NCBI GenBank assembly: GCA_016490735.1
Contig: JAEMWC010000213.1
Span: 180,001 to 244,000, forward strand
Reading direction: 5' to 3'
Source: Pachyseris speciosa
Taxonomy: Eukaryota; Cnidaria; Anthozoa; Scleractinia; Pachyseridae
DNA length: 64,000 nt
A program made the position numbers and the translations under genes. The notes under the pieces are model-generated. The model was not told where the DNA came from. It was given only the letters and a program-made list of their open reading frames with translations, and made no database searches. How positions within the stretch are numbered: the first letter of the stretch is position 1; each line of letters starts with the position of its first letter. This document shows, in pieces, positions 43,330 through 55,664 of this stretch.

Positions 43330-45545
43330 TCAATGCTGACATCACTCAGTGGACTTTTAAACTCCTTGCCTTACGTTATTTTAAAGTGCAACATCCCCCT
43401 CCTCCTTCTCCTCTCCCTAGGAAGGTACCCCTGGGAAGTTTTGGGGGGATTTAGCTCCCCAGCTTAATAACTCCTGACTCTTTCTCAAATCAAAATATGT
43501 AATTTTTTCATACCTGTTTTCAGACTTGTCCTCTGAAAATTTATTTGAATGTACTTGTTTTAAGACCCTCAGACCAAAATGGTTGAATTCTGTACCTGTA
43601 ACAGCTGAACAGCTCAAAAACCCTGCCTCTTAACAGTCTTCCTTTCAAAGTCAGGCCGGGGATCAATGATGAGTTTAATTTGATCACTCAAGATGTCGGT
43701 TCAGATCAGGGATCCAGCTCTGTTGGGTTTTTTACTTGAGAGTCCCATCCCTTATCTGGAACACTGCACTTAGAGAAGGGAGCTGCCTCATGGTTAATGT
43801 GAACTAAAAAAAATTGATGCTAGATTTTTAAAATGTGGAATAACATAAAAATGTACGAAAAAGTGGATATCATTATCACCTGTTTTTGCTTTTAAATTTC
43901 TCAGATGCCACCATTTTGTATTTTAAAAAAGCATTTCTGCTTCATTTACTTGCTGACAATAGTTGCAACCAACTGATGTCTTGAAATCTAAAATGGCAAC
44001 ACCCAGGAAATTTAAAAGTGAAAATATTGGCATTGATGATAACAAATTTGTTGTACTTGAATTTTATTTCCACATTATAAACTTATTTTGGAATCAAGTA
44101 GTTGTTTCCAATAATTGAGAGTCAATTTGTTGTAAGAGTTGAGTTCCCTTTTATAGTTTTACATCTTGGTACATTTCAGCGTAAAATGGGGCAGTGGCTG
44201 ACAAAAGGATTATTTTTGTTGTGGAGTCTTGAATGTGATTCTTTAATTAGAATTTATGCAAACCAGTAATTTAATGCCTAATGGCATTTTTAGATTTAAT
44301 TATTTATTATCACGTTTTAAAATTAACATTGTTTATAATAGTCAAGTACTTTAAGTAATGATGTTTTACATTAATTTCTATTTATTGCGTGAATCACACA
44401 CTTCTTGCCTCAGACATAAGATTGCCAGTTGAACATTAATTAATGATTTCAAGAAAACATTTTAATGTTTTAAAAATTATTAATAGTTAAAAGTCTCACA
44501 ATATTTTTTAAAAAAGGACTTTCCATTTTAAAGGTATGCACAAAATATTCCCAGCCAGTACAAATATCTTCTAGTAAATTGGATCTTTATGGTTACCAGT
44601 TTTTTTAATTGTTCTATTAAAGGTAAGGACTCACTATTCTCTATAATGCCATCAAACTTACCATACCAAGGATATTAGCTACATGTTTACTACTTAATCC
44701 TAAACCTCTGGTTTTGTTGACTGAAAATATCCATATCCTTCACTTAGTAACAGAGAGTTTTATCATTTGGACCGTGACTCATCTGGAAATACTCCTGTTA
44801 GGCCAGTGGTGTCCTCTCCCCCTTGGAATTTTCATTGACTCTTATCGTGGAATTATGCATTTTTTATGGCATCAAATGACTGACTTTTCAATCAGTTTAA
44901 AACAGTGTAGAGAGTTATTTTAATGGAATTAAACCTTGACAAATAAAAATATGATGTTGTTAAACAGCATAGTTGATTATTATGAGAAATATTTTTTATT
45001 TCCTGGTGACTTGGTTCCAAAATATGAAATAAAGTCTTTTAATCCTATCATATCTTTTATCTTTATTGTTGTTTTATCTTTTTAAAATAAAAATAAAATA
45101 CACATCAGGAAGGACTTGCTGTTCTTTGTAAGGGACCGGTCATTATTTATGTAGAAGGGGGGGGGGGGGGGGGGAGGGAAAAATATTTTGATAGATGATA
45201 ATTTTTGCCAGGCGTCCCTCCTCAGGTCTAAAAATGGCAAGTAGCCCCCCTCTTAATTTAATATTTCATTGATGACCCCCCCCCCCACCCCCATTTTTCC
45301 ACTTATGATTTTATTTCCGTATTTTTTCGTATTTGCATCATGTAGATATGACTAGCCAATGCCAAAAAATACACCTGGCGAATAAAGTAAACAAATTTTC
45401 TATTTTCTTTGAAGAAGCACCATTCGTGTCTCCCCTCCTCTACGTGACAAGACCCCAACCCCACCCATCCATCCCATACTAGTACTCAGTCTTCTGATGT
45501 AAACAAGTTCAGGAGAGAGTTCCAAGTCGCCATTTTTGACATAAA
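43330..45545. other. ROGDI 3' flank and intergenic space
   Basis: No gene seen. AATAAA strings at 44942 and 45028 are possible but distant poly(A) signals for ROGDI. A repeat copy with an 18-G run (45157-45174) and opposing C runs (45279-45295) lies near 45130-45300. The frame at 44714-44923 has no recognisable content. Confidence 0.5.
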
Positions 45546-48500
45546 ATGGCCTCAAAACTGGGTGGAAGGTCGTCGGTAGCGTGTGTTTCTTCGCTCGCAG
45601 AAGTTGTAGAGATTATTCTGTCGTTTCTGCCGGCAAGAACGTTGTTCGTTTGCACGGAAGTGTGTCGTTTATGGCGAGACACAGCTAGACGAATCGTTCG
45701 TTCCAGACGAAAGCTGGGATGGTTGAGTTTCATAACCTATCATGAATTGCAAAGCACTCCTTGTACGTCGAAGGTAAGGAAATTCAATAAACCGCATGCT
45801 GACTTGATAATTGTTTGTCCTTGAGCAGATCTCCGAAAATGTGCTTGCAAAAACTAGCTCTGTATAACCGGGAAGTCAGGACTTAATGCATGATTAGGCA
45901 ATTGTTTATTAATATCATTTTGTTCTTTCGATTTCTAGAATTATTAGAAGCAAATTACTTTTATTTAAGTTCTTACTTTATTGTTGAACTTGCTTTTGGT
46001 CGCTTCCTCGTTGCTCGTTAAGCTTGTAAGACATGCATTTTGGACCGTAATGCGTACATGAAATGCGAAGTTTGCTCCCAGACAAACATGAATCAAAAGC
46101 GTGTAGCCAGTTGCCTTTTTTCCTCTTTTATATTTTCGTCCCATTCTTTGCTTCAACCAAGTCTGGAAATGTATACTGTACAACGAAGATAACAATAGAA
46201 CAAACATGGTACATGTTAAATTTCATGTTTGATGCTGGCAATTAAATTTTGTTTAATTTTAGATTGAATTATTTACAGTCTTTCCTGTAATGCACATGTC
46301 ATCGGCTTCCCCGTGGGGTCGACCCCCGGGCCTACCAGGGAGATATGTGGGGGAATACAAGGAGATGGATGGGATTCTTTGCCCGAGGGAAGGGAAAATC
46401 TTGACATTGTTTTACGATCAAAGATTGGGGGTGGGGGAATTCACAAGTTTGAAAAGGATGTCACAGGGATTTTCAGCTGAGAGACACCTCACCCAGGGGA
46501 CTTTGTCTTGAGAGATTCCCCGAACCCCAGGGAAATTCCTCAAGTTTGCTTGACTGATTTTACAATCCCCCTGGTTGGCCCGGGGGTCGACCCCACGGGG
46601 AAGCCGATGACATGTGCATAAACCGTGAACACCAGAAATATCTATGGAATGTTATTGTGTTTAAAAGCCAATCATGCATGAAAAAACTAAACCACAAACA
46701 GTAACGGTAATTAGATTGTGGTTTCATGCTGCTTCAGATTGGTTGCAAAACAATAAACATTCCAGAAATTTTTTCTGGTATTCACAGTTTCACAAGAAAG
46801 ACTAAAAATAATATTATAATTATATTAGTAAGACAACAAATATCCCATGCGAAAGACTTGTTTGCTTATGAGAAGCAGAAGTTTTATTTTTCACTGGATA
46901 ACCCATTTAAGCCCAAGTATCAACATTCAAATTCTCCCCACTCCTTGAATGTATTTACTATGGTTATTTGGGAGAATTTTATTTCAAATCAAGACATTCT
47001 ATTGTTGGTGATCATTTCTTTTGTTCTTATAATTCCCCACATATGCAAAGTACTAATAGTGGCTTATTTGAAGAGGGGACTTGTTACAAACTTTGATTTC
47101 AGAGAGTCGCTTATTAGGGAGAGGAGATTAATAGAGAGGTAGGGTCAGTGATTGGGGGGGGGGGGGGGTAAGCTTTATAACACTTTTACAGTATGTATGA
47201 AAAAAGGGAGGGTGCAAAAGGCGAAATTTCAAGTCCAAGGATCAACTAAAATATCGGCCTGATAACTGTGTGATTCAAGGAAATTGTTAGCAAACTTAAT
47301 GTTCTCTCTTGTAGCTGTCTATGGAAATTATAGGTCGCAGGGTTGCAGAATTTTTGGATGAGTTACCATTGGTTCCAGCAGCATGCATTCTCTTAGTGAG
47401 TAGAAGTACAGACTATAATGAAGGGCATGGCAGAAGAGATGAAGTAAAAAACCTGTTGACATTGGTGAAGTCTCGCTTACCAACTTCTTGTGCTCTGATT
47501 GGCTGTGTTGGAGCCGGGATTATTGGAACAGGTGAAGGTGGAGTTTCAGAAGAAGTGGAAATGGCAGAGGGTGCTGCCTTGATGCTGATGCCACAGATTG
47601 AGGGCACATCAGCCCATGTCATCAATTTGGGACTAACGGAGGTTAAGAATAACAGAAACTATAAGTCACGGTGGGAGAAGTCTTTGAGAGTTCCCTTGGA
47701 TGGGACAGTAAAGTGTGCTTTTCTGTTGGCTAAAGGGGAAACTTACAATCTTGACGTCATTGGAAAAGTGGCTTCAGGAATCTGGAAAGTAAGTGACTTG
47801 ATTTGTAAAATGAATATGCAGTGAAAATAGTATTAAGTTGGTGTCTAATGGAGACACACTAAATAACGTTTAAAGCAAACCAGACGTTCAGCTTGAAGAC
47901 TGGTATGTCTAGCCTTGTGTCAATTATCAGTTGTACAGAAAAAAGCTTAAAAAGCTTAAAAGGTTGTCTCTTTCTTCCCAAATACACAAATCAGTTTCAG
48001 GGAAATTTAGAAACTATTATGGGCAACCATATATCCAGGGCAGATGGGGGTGGGGTGATGGGGAGTGCTGTGTACTCCCTCTTGCTATATGCCATATAAA
48101 CCTTCAGCCATGCGTACCCTTGTAAGCCAAGTACTTACTAGTTTAAGTAGTGGGGTGTGGAGGACTGGTAGTTAAACTAGTAAGTACTGGTTTCACAAGG
48201 GTCACAGGGGTCCACATGACTGAAGGTCTATAGTATATAGCAAGAGGGAGTAAACAGCACTCCTCCTCACCCTCCCCCCCCCTCCCCCTCATCCCCTGGA
48301 TATATGGTTGCCCATACAAGTCCCCAACACCCCACTTTCCTTGCTTCTGGAATTACCAACTTTCTTGGAGGCTGTGAGAACTGCCTTAGCTGTTCCCATC
48401 TCCACAACATAAAAGGCTTTCTCAACACAAACTGTGATGTATAGGGACTGTTGTCTTTAAAGAACATTTCATAATATTTTAGGCATGCAACAATGAAGGA

Positions 48501-49049
48501 GAAAATAAATCTGACGTTGTGATAATTGGTGGACTTGTGGAATCATTCTTAATGGTGGACAATGAAGTGAAAAATGCAGGTGTTGTGGGTCTAGCAATAG
48601 CAGGAAATGTTGAAGCAATATCTATGGTTCACCATGGAGACACTGCTGATGGAGTGCAGCAAAGTTTGAAACAGCTCAAGAAATCTGGCATTCCTTGTGA
48701 AAAGAATTCAAACACAGCTTGTTTCATGGTGTCATGCATTGGTCGAGGAGAGAAATTTTACAGTGCCAAGAATGTGGAGACTGGCATTTTTCGACAGGAA
48801 TTTCCTGGTATTCCTGTGGTTGGCTTTTTTGGCAATGGAGAACTGGGTCTGGACCTGCATTCGTGTGAGGGAAAGTTGGAGAGAGATGGCCACTTTTTAC
48901 ACTCTTATTCATCAGTGTTTTGTTTGTGCTCATTGTCGTCAGAATCAAGGAATAGTGTGATGACTAAGGGTGCTGCTGAGGCACCAAAGCCGATGTGTGA
49001 AGGTGAAGATGAACCTGACCTCAAGTCAGTCAAGTGTGTGACTGAGTGA
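45546..49049 (+). CDS. FBXO22: F-box only protein 22 (FBXO22), complete, 3 exons
   Basis: Exons 45546-45773, 47315-47788 and 48483-49049, all phase 0, encode 422 aa (human 403, from memory). Residues about 14-50 are the F-box (SLAEVVEIILSFLPARTLF, then VCRLWRDTARRI), which binds SKP1 in an SCF ubiquitin ligase. The FIST-type region follows: MLMPQIEGTSAHVINL in exon 2, and GVVGLAIAGNVEA, FMVSCIGRGEKFYSAKNVE, IPVVGFFGNGELG and LHSYSSVF in exon 3, all matching FBXO22. In mammals FBXO22 targets KDM4 demethylases and other proteins; here this is by homology. The C-terminus has an acidic extension of about 40 residues after the conserved HSYSS block. The first ATG is used, just after a clear 5' region; the gene is on the same strand as ROGDI, about 2.2 kb downstream. 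Confidence 0.96.
46291..46619. mobile_element. MITE copy 2, ACATGTC...GACATGTGCA family
   Basis: Terminal inverted repeats TGCACATGTCATCGGCTTCC and the inverse ending ACATGTGCA, with GTGGGGTCGACCC just inside both. Similar along its length to 29410-29716 but with better preserved ends. It lies in FBXO22 intron 1. Confidence 0.88.
48019..48316. mobile_element. 298-bp MITE in FBXO22 intron 2
   Basis: Ends are TATGGGCAACCATATATCC and its inverse GGATATATGGTTGCCCATA. The pairing continues inward for about 115 bp per arm (GAGTGCTGTGTACTCCCTCTTG and inverse, CTTACTAGTTTAA and inverse). No coding content. Confidence 0.88.
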
Positions 49050-49386
49050 GAATCAAGGGTAGTTTTCATTTTTCAGAACTGGCTTGCCAGATGCTAACCT
49101 CTAACACTAACTAGCCGTTTTGGCCAGTTGATTATGACAAATGAAAGGGTCCCAAGGCATAGTGTCTACCATATTATTTATAAGTAATTCCTAGTGTTAT
49201 TTGACCAGTGTCATCTCTCACCCAAGGTAAGCCACTGGAAAGGTATGGTGGAAAGGGGATAGGGGGATGGGGGGTGGGGGGGGAGGGGGAGGGCATAAAA
49301 ACTGCAATTTCCAAAAGAAAGTATGAACTTAAGGTGAAATTTTAGTGGGGTGGGGATTTTCTTAACTTGGCACTTAAGTGACATAA
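49050..49386. other. FBXO22 3' flank
   Basis: Contains the likely 3' UTR and a G-rich stretch at 49258-49292 (GGGGATGGGGGGTGGGGGG-like), which has G-quadruplex potential on the transcribed strand. No gene. Confidence 0.4.
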
Positions 49387-49848
49387 CAGTGGACCTTAGA
49401 TCTAATGAAATGCTATGTAATGAAGTCCTTGGTATAACAAACTATATTCTTCAGCCTGCTGGCCAAAGTTACAGGTGAATTGTATGGAACAGAACCTCGA
49501 TATAACAACAAACACAATTTGGAAGCCTAAACGTAAAATTTACCCTGATATAACAGATAAGTGTCAACATGTGACAAAAGATAAATGCAGAACAGAAAAC
49601 AGTGAAAATCTTTAATCCTGTAACAAGAGAACAACTTCATATAGACGTTAAATATTTATTGTTATCCAGTGCAAGATAACAGAGTTACAAATTGTTGTAG
49701 TTAACTATACCTCGACATAATGAACATTTTGGTTGTTTCTCCACAAATCATTGTGATGAGATTTTTTGATATAATGAACTAACAATTTCAATATAAACAA
49801 ACCAATTTCCCAATTCCCTTGGCACTTAGTTAAATTGAGCTTCCACTG
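49387..49848. mobile_element. pogo/Tigger-like MITE remnant
   Basis: Starts CAGTGGACCTTAGATCTAATG, contains AACCTCGATATAACAAC and TACCTCGACATAATGAAC internally, and ends TTCCACTG followed by TA. These are diverged forms of the CAGT-GAACCTCGATATAAC ends of pogo-type elements. Boundaries are approximate. Confidence 0.5.
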
Positions 49849-50887
49849 TACTGTATTTGATGTGATACAATGGAATTCTTTTACACTGCATTACGGGAAG
49901 TAACAATATTACTGGTATTGTGAAATAAGAATGCAACATTTTCACCTCCAAAGTAAGCACCCAAAAAGTCAATGTCTTCATCATATGAAAGACCCATCTT
50001 AAAGAAATGCTCTCATAAAGCAACACAACAACCACCTTTATTTAGACATGATAGTGATTAAAGCAATAGATTTGCTTGTTTGGTCGTGTATCTATCTAAT
50101 AATTAAAAACATGCATTAAGAATTAAAAATTAATAGTAATTAATTTAAAAATTATGCAAGGTGGTGTGGTTGTATTAAACACTGTGAACATTGGCTTTAT
50201 TCAAGTAAATATGGTGTGCCTTTCTGACCTAAAAAAGCTTATGAAAGTAGTTTTTAACTTCATTATTAAGTGGTGACAAGGAAAGTTACCTCACCTTTTG
50301 GCTACCACTATAAATGACATGGCTGAACAGCATTACAATATTCTTTGTAAGACCTTTTCATAAAATTTAATTTGCATAATTATTTTAAATTAACATGAGG
50401 TTTAAGACAACCATGGCCCAAGTCAAATGAAATTTGGCCAGCTCCATGATCTAAACTTAGTTCTTTGCAAACAGTGAAGAGAAGACCTGCAGTGCAGACT
50501 TGAAAAACAATAGATGTATCAAATTGAAATTACCCACCTATCATTACATGTGGATATTCATTGGTTTTTATAAACAGAAGGTTAAATTATATTTTGTTTT
50601 AATTAGCTGGCTCTACATGTTTGACATTGTTTGCATAACCAACCAAATCACCATTTCCAGTTTGTTGCTTTGGTTTTGATTAAATTCAGTGATTTTACAG
50701 TCGGTCCACGTGTTTGTAGCTCTTGAGTTGTTATATCTTTCTAAGAAAACTTGAGCACTTTTTTAGTTTAGTCCCCTGACAATTCCACTTTTCAATAAAT
50801 TTTCAGTGTCCTTGCACTAAACTGGAGGTGGTGCTATTTTCGGCATTGTGTAGTGTAACTCCTCTCCAAATGCAAATGGCTAAAAAT

Positions 50888-51052
50888 GCAGTCAAACTCC
50901 CTTGAGCAGACACCCTTGGGGTGTGTTTCCTTATGAGAGGTGTCCCCTTACAGGAGATTATAAATGAAGAGTTTCCATAGAGAAATTGCTGGGGCAGGGT
51001 TTGTGGGTGTCCACTTTAATATGGGAGGTCTCCGCAAGTGGAGGTTTGAGTG
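50888..51052. mobile_element. small MITE with CAGTCAAAC-like ends
   Basis: CAGTCAAACTCCCTTGAGCAG at the left and, in inverse, CACTCAAACCTCCACTTGCGG at the right. The interior has GGTGTCCCCTTACAGG. It is probably a diverged Tc1-type MITE. Confidence 0.55.
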
Positions 51053-51776
51053 TACATTTGAAGACAAGTTGGAGTAAGCATATGCCATCTATGAAAACTT
51101 TCTGGTGGCATTACTGCAATCATTGCAAAAGTAGAGCGCTCAGTGAGAAAAATTCATAGCTTGTGAGACAAAACTGGGTAATGGCTGTAATCTCTTCAAT
51201 TATACAACTCAATTTTATAGAATCATAACTGAATATCAATTTTTATATTGTTGTATTACTTTAGGGTATATATATTACACATGAAAAGAAATGCAATTTA
51301 TAGATTTATTACTTTTTAGTTGGTTGTAGAAAGTACTCAAAGGATTTTCTATGATTTTCAGCTTCACAAAAATCTAGTTGCTACGTTTTCCTAAGTAGCA
51401 TTTGTGATTTAGTGGTGTTGCCTGGTATGTGGCTGAACCATGGCTTTTTTGTCTGGATATCCTTGGTCATAAGGGCAATATCTTAATTTATTATACATTC
51501 AAGTTGACAAGTCAGTGAATTTGCCTCTTGTTAGACCAAAATAAATCCAGACAGCTTTCAAATTAAGCTTGTGTAAAGGTTTGAAGTTAGTTCTGTTTGA
51601 TTACAGAATTGAGGGTAGTGATTGTTTTTTAACAGTCAGCATCTCGGAAAAAAATAGTCAAATTTTTCCGGGTCTTGCAAATTGAACTTTCATGGATGCT
51701 AGACTTGATCTTGCTGTGTTTGAAGCCAAGTGGATTCAACATTCCTGGAAGTAATTTCAAGAACAATAAAGATGGT
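51053..51776. other. intergenic, nothing recognised
   Basis: AT-rich sequence with no gene, no clear repeat arms and no open frame worth reporting. The same is true of 49849-50887 and 52235-53637 apart from small AT-rich repeats. Confidence 0.4.
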
Positions 51777-52234
51777 AAAAGTTAAAAGTTTTACAAACTC
51801 GGAGCTAAAAGTTAAAACTTATGAAATATTTCGTCCGTTTTTTCAACCGGACTTCATCAGTCAATGATATGAATGTTAAAAAGATGAATTTTAAAAAAGG
51901 GGGTTTTAACGCCTCTTGGGGTTAGAATTGTGTCATAGATAGCTGCTAATTCGTAACCATTGTCTCTGTTTAACGCCGGTTTCGTAAGTTTAATTTGAAT
52001 AGCTTCTTTTATCCTGCGTTTGAAGGAACCGGCGTTAAACAGAGACAATGGTTACGAATTAGCAGCTATCTATGACACAATTCTAACCCCCAAGAGGCGT
52101 TTAAAACCCCTTTTTTACAATTCATCTTTTTAACATTCATATCATTGACTGATGAAGTCCGGTTGAAAAAAAACGGACGAAATATTTCATAAGTTTTAAC
52201 TTTTAGCTCCGAGTTTGTAAAACTTTTAACTTTT
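51777..52234. mobile_element. palindrome of two inverted Penelope-like 3' ends
   Basis: Arms 51777-51981 and 52027-52234 are inverted copies around a 45-bp centre. On the minus strand across 52048-51857 a frame reads FKRRIKEAIQIKL, then NRDNGYELAAIYD, the usual C-terminal end of Penelope-like/DIRS-associated polyproteins. The right arm encodes the NRDNGYELAAIYD part again on the plus strand. Outward of this lie CCGGTTGAAAAAACGGACGAAATATTTC-type sequences resembling the element 3' UTR. Confidence 0.75.
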
Positions 52235-53637
52235 ATTATGTTTCCGGAGCAGGAAACAAATGTTTTTGATTGTAATAAAGATGGTAGTTTTTTCATTTAT
52301 TGCACTGAACCATTGGGGGATAATATGATTTAATTATTACAAAGTATATCATAACAATATTTCTTATATTTTGTTAATGTTAGAATTGTGGGATGTCTCT
52401 CTGGTTGGTTATCAATTTGCACTCTATGTAAATATTTTGTTGGTAGGTGCCTTAATCAACTCAAGGAAATTATCATGTACTATGAAGTCTTAATTTTTTC
52501 AGAAGTAATTAAAATCAATATAATTTTGATTTGCCATTTTGAAAGTTAAATAAATTGTTTAAAACCAGGCTAGACTCTCTTGTAGAATGATATCCCTCAC
52601 AACATCCATAAAAGTTTCCTCTGATTTACTTGCATTTGATTCAAGGTCATCTCTTTGTTTGTTTGGTAAACTTTTGCCACTGATTGAGGCGAACCCTATG
52701 TTTGAAAAACCTTGACCTTTAAAACCAAACAACGTGTTAACGTTTTAAATGTTGTTTTTTATGCCATTTTGCTAAGCTGTGGAAAGCTCCAAACATCTTT
52801 ATGAAGACTGCATTGATATCTGATACGACCAGTTAGTAATAGATAAAATATGAGCTGCAGATCTCTACGGACATTTAAAACAGCAAGCCGCAGGCAAGCC
52901 ATTTTAAAGCCCATAGAGGTGATTGTGTTTGTCGTGTTTGTCATGTTAATCAGTAGAGATCTGTATCAAAGTTAATGCATACTAATTAGCTGAGCAGGAC
53001 CTTTTTATGAAAGTTAATGATTTCTATTGGGGTTTAGAGAGGTATACATGTGACTCAAATACTACCCGTAGATTGGTCGTTAGTCTTATGAATTATTAAT
53101 GAATTTTACAAGTCCATTTAATGGTGCAGTGTTACGGCTGAGCATGCGCGATGATGCTCTTGAGTAACAGATTTTTTATCCGTGAATACATGAAAATGAT
53201 ATATTTGAACTGCAGATTAAGGGGGCAATATACCTGGATATTAATGAAATAAGAAGTGATTTGATGAAAACATAAAGGGAAAATAAGGCACACACAAACA
53301 CTCAGAAAGTCCATTACAACACGGGTGCATGTCAGGTTGCGGGGTGACTGTTTAGTGCTCGTCCATTAATTTTTAGCCTCCAAATTTAATTTTTGATCAC
53401 CTTAAAATCTTCATTTTTCTCACCTTCCCTTAAAGTCACTCTCACCTCCCACCTTCTCTTTTTCTTCACAAACACTCTAAAAATCACCCCCAAAATTCTG
53501 AGATACCGGTATATGTGGGGTTATGCACTACAAAACTATGATGGCTTTTTTTGGATTGCATGAAATCTCGAGAAGATAATTAGGATAAAAGGTAAATAAG
53601 TGACAAAAACGTAACATTCAGGTATGTTGCCTCCTTA

Positions 53638-53817
53638 AAGAATGAACGTGAATGATCATCGCAGTTATGAACACTACTTGAGCAGTAGTGAAAATAAAGC
53701 CTGAAGTCATGGGTTCAATTCCCGTACAAGCCTGAATTTTTTCGGGATTTACTTTCACTACTGCTCAAGTAGTGTTCTTAACTGCGATGATCATTCACAT
53801 ATTCATTCTTTAATTAA
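53638..53817. repeat. inverted repeat with tRNA B-box-like centre
   Basis: 53641-53702 (GATCATCGCAGTTATGAACAC, ACTTGAGCAGTAGTG) is matched inversely at 53745-53815. The centre has GGGTTCAATTCCCGT, a B-box-like sequence. The right arm recurs at 55185-55262. This looks like two SINE heads joined in opposite orientation. Confidence 0.7.
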
Positions 53818-54496
53818 TCCGCATCAAGTGTCATCTACTTGTAGCAGGTCGGCTATCATGGATCCCCAGCTGTTCCGATCTTCTGGTGTTCTTACACATC
53901 CATCATAGTGCAGGCCCGTAGACAGGATTTTGCGTGGGGAGGTGCGTTTGAGCGCTGAGGGGGTGTCCGGGAGCATGCTCCCTCGGGAAATTTTGAAAAA
54001 TTTGACCGTTTAACACTTCATTTTCGGCGTTTTGAAGGACGTTACATAGAAAATCAGAAAGTCAAAATGAAACGTAAAAACGTCAATACTCAAGGTTTTT
54101 GCAGCGGAATTGGGTCTTTCCTGTTTTGGCTTCGAGCTGTATCTGAAATAGTCTTCCAGCAATTTAATAGTATTGACATAGCAGGAGATCACATAGCTGA
54201 CATAAAATGAAAACGGTTCAATAAATTGGGTTTCATTTCAAACTACACAATAAGCGAGTCAGGATGCGAGTACTACAGTTACTTTGACGGTTTACCTTTT
54301 TTAACAACTTACTTGTAAACGGACTTTCGCGGCCCGGGGGGGGGGGGGGGTGCGTACGCACCCATCGCATCCCTCTTCCTACGGGCTTGAGTGTGCCGTA
54401 ACCATTCTTTGATGTTTTTCATTCAGGTAATTCTTGGTCTCCCCCGCCCTCTCTTCCCTTCAATTTTGCCTTCCAGTAACAATATTTGGATCGACC
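53818..54496 (-). pseudogene. LINE ORF2 C-terminal remnant, minus strand, interrupted by a MITE
   Basis: Reading the minus strand from 54480, the frame gives LEGKIEGKRGRGRPRIT, a stop, then MKNIKEWLRHT. After the inserted element it resumes as RTPEDRNSWGSMIADLLQVD and a stop near 53825. This is the conserved end of many non-LTR retrotransposon ORF2 proteins. It carries a point stop and a frame slip besides the insertion. Confidence 0.7.
53911..54389. mobile_element. 479-bp MITE with AGTG target duplication, nested in the LINE remnant
   Basis: Ends CAGGCCCGTAGACAGG and, in inverse, CAAGCCCGTAGG; AGTG flanks both sides (53907-53910 and 54390-54393). It contains a 15-G run at 54336-54350. No transposase frame. 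Confidence 0.75.
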
Positions 54497-54645
54497 TCGC
54501 TCTTATTACGTGTCCAAAATACTGGCATTTTCTTTTTTCTTTATTTTTTTATATTTGTTCTGCTTTGTTTTATTTTAAATTGTAATATTGGTGCTGAAAA
54601 GCCCTTTTAGGGAGCAACAATAAATGTATGTATGTATGTATTGGT
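54497..54645 (+). mobile_element. LINE 3' end with TATG tail
   Basis: AT-rich 3' UTR ending GGAGCAACAATAAATGTATG with four TATG-type repeats. The ending resembles the LINE tail at 33620-33656. No RT sequence is attached here. Confidence 0.55.
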
Positions 54646-55265
54646 GATGGTAATGGATTTAGCCAACCCACGCATGAATATCAAAGACAGATGAAAGATA
54701 GAGATAGACCACCACACCGGGAACTACGTCCCCTACTGTTTTCGAACAGTGTGTGTGGGTTCTTTATCGTCCCACAGATTAGTAGGTACAAGTGCTGTGA
54801 GACAGGACCTACGGTTTATCGTCCAGGACCTACGATTTATCGTCCTTATCGGAGAAGACTAGAAAGTCTAAGATTATTAGGTTCAAGTGTTGTGAGACAG
54901 GACCTACGGTCTATCGTCTTTATCGGAGAAGACTAGAAAGGCTAACCGTTTGCATATGTAGCTACAAAGGCAGCACTTTCTCCTCAATTATTTAAAGACC
55001 CTGAGTGTTGGTTCGGCCGGGGTTTGAACCCGCGACCTTCCGCACGGTAGTCCGGTGCTCTACCAACTGAGCTAACCAGTCGGCGGTACGGGTATATCAT
55101 GGGTATATACACGGGGTATATCATTGCGAACCAACAAAATGACCAGCTCCGGCCCAGTTGGCTTGTTAGCTCATTCCCATACAAGCCTGAATTTTTTTTC
55201 AGGCTTTATTTTCACTACTGCTCAAGTAGTGTTCATAACTGCGATGATCATTCACATATTCAGAT
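54646..55265 (-). mobile_element. tRNA-derived SINE(s), minus strand
   Basis: On the minus strand, 55075-55010 reads TGGTTAGCTCAGTTGGTAGA (A box) and GGGTTCAAACCCCGG (B box), then ACACTCAGGG and the GACTAGAAAG-type body shared with the SINE at 18899. The body contains an internal duplication (GAGACAGGACCTACGGT at 54800 and 54894). Upstream, 55100-55265 carries another SINE module shared with 53640-53700. The B box and acceptor-like pairing are better kept than in the first copy, but the long body rules out a normal tRNA gene. Confidence 0.8.
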
Positions 55266-55298
55266 TTTTTATCCGTCCACCATCTTCAATTTGGTCAT

Positions 55299-55664
55299 TT
55301 GGTCCGTAGGATTGATTTCGGCCAGTGTTTATTATTATATGCATTGAAGCCTCGGCTATATTTCTCTTTTGGAGATTTTAATTTGTTTGTTCCATGCCAT
55401 ATGGATGACGTTGATAATCGAAGATATTTATACGCGACGAAATTTGAAAAAAATTGCCAGCTTCTGCAAGCTGATGTATCGCTAATGCACATGCGCGAGA
55501 TCCGTGACACTGTTCCTGACCACTGTTCCTTTATTTTTAAAATAGTCCACCACACAGACGATGGTGAGTCTGGTTACTGTTCAAAATTAACATGCACTAT
55601 TGATTTAGAAAAAGTTCCGAAAAAAATTCTACTGACTTGGATCAAACCCAACCAAGCTTTGTAA
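55299..55664 (+). CDS. unrecognised ORF, possible gene fragment
   Basis: Open for 121 codons. From about residue 30 the composition looks coding (mixed charged and hydrophobic, e.g. VSLMHMREIRDTVPDHCSF and KLTCTIDLEKVPKKILLTW). I cannot assign a domain. There is no clear promoter or poly(A) signal, and it lies among SINE and LINE remnants. It may be a last exon, a retrocopy piece or chance. Confidence 0.3.
   Translation: MVRRIDFGQCLLLYALKPRLYFSFGDFNLFVPCHMDDVDNRRYLYATKFEKNCQLLQADVSLMHMREIRDTVPDHCSFIFKIVHHTDDGESGYCSKLTCTIDLEKVPKKILLTWIKPNQAL

Noticed and set aside
55005..55082. tRNA gene on the minus strand
   Set aside because: Better preserved tRNA-like head, but the same SINE body follows, so it is a SINE head and not a tRNA gene.
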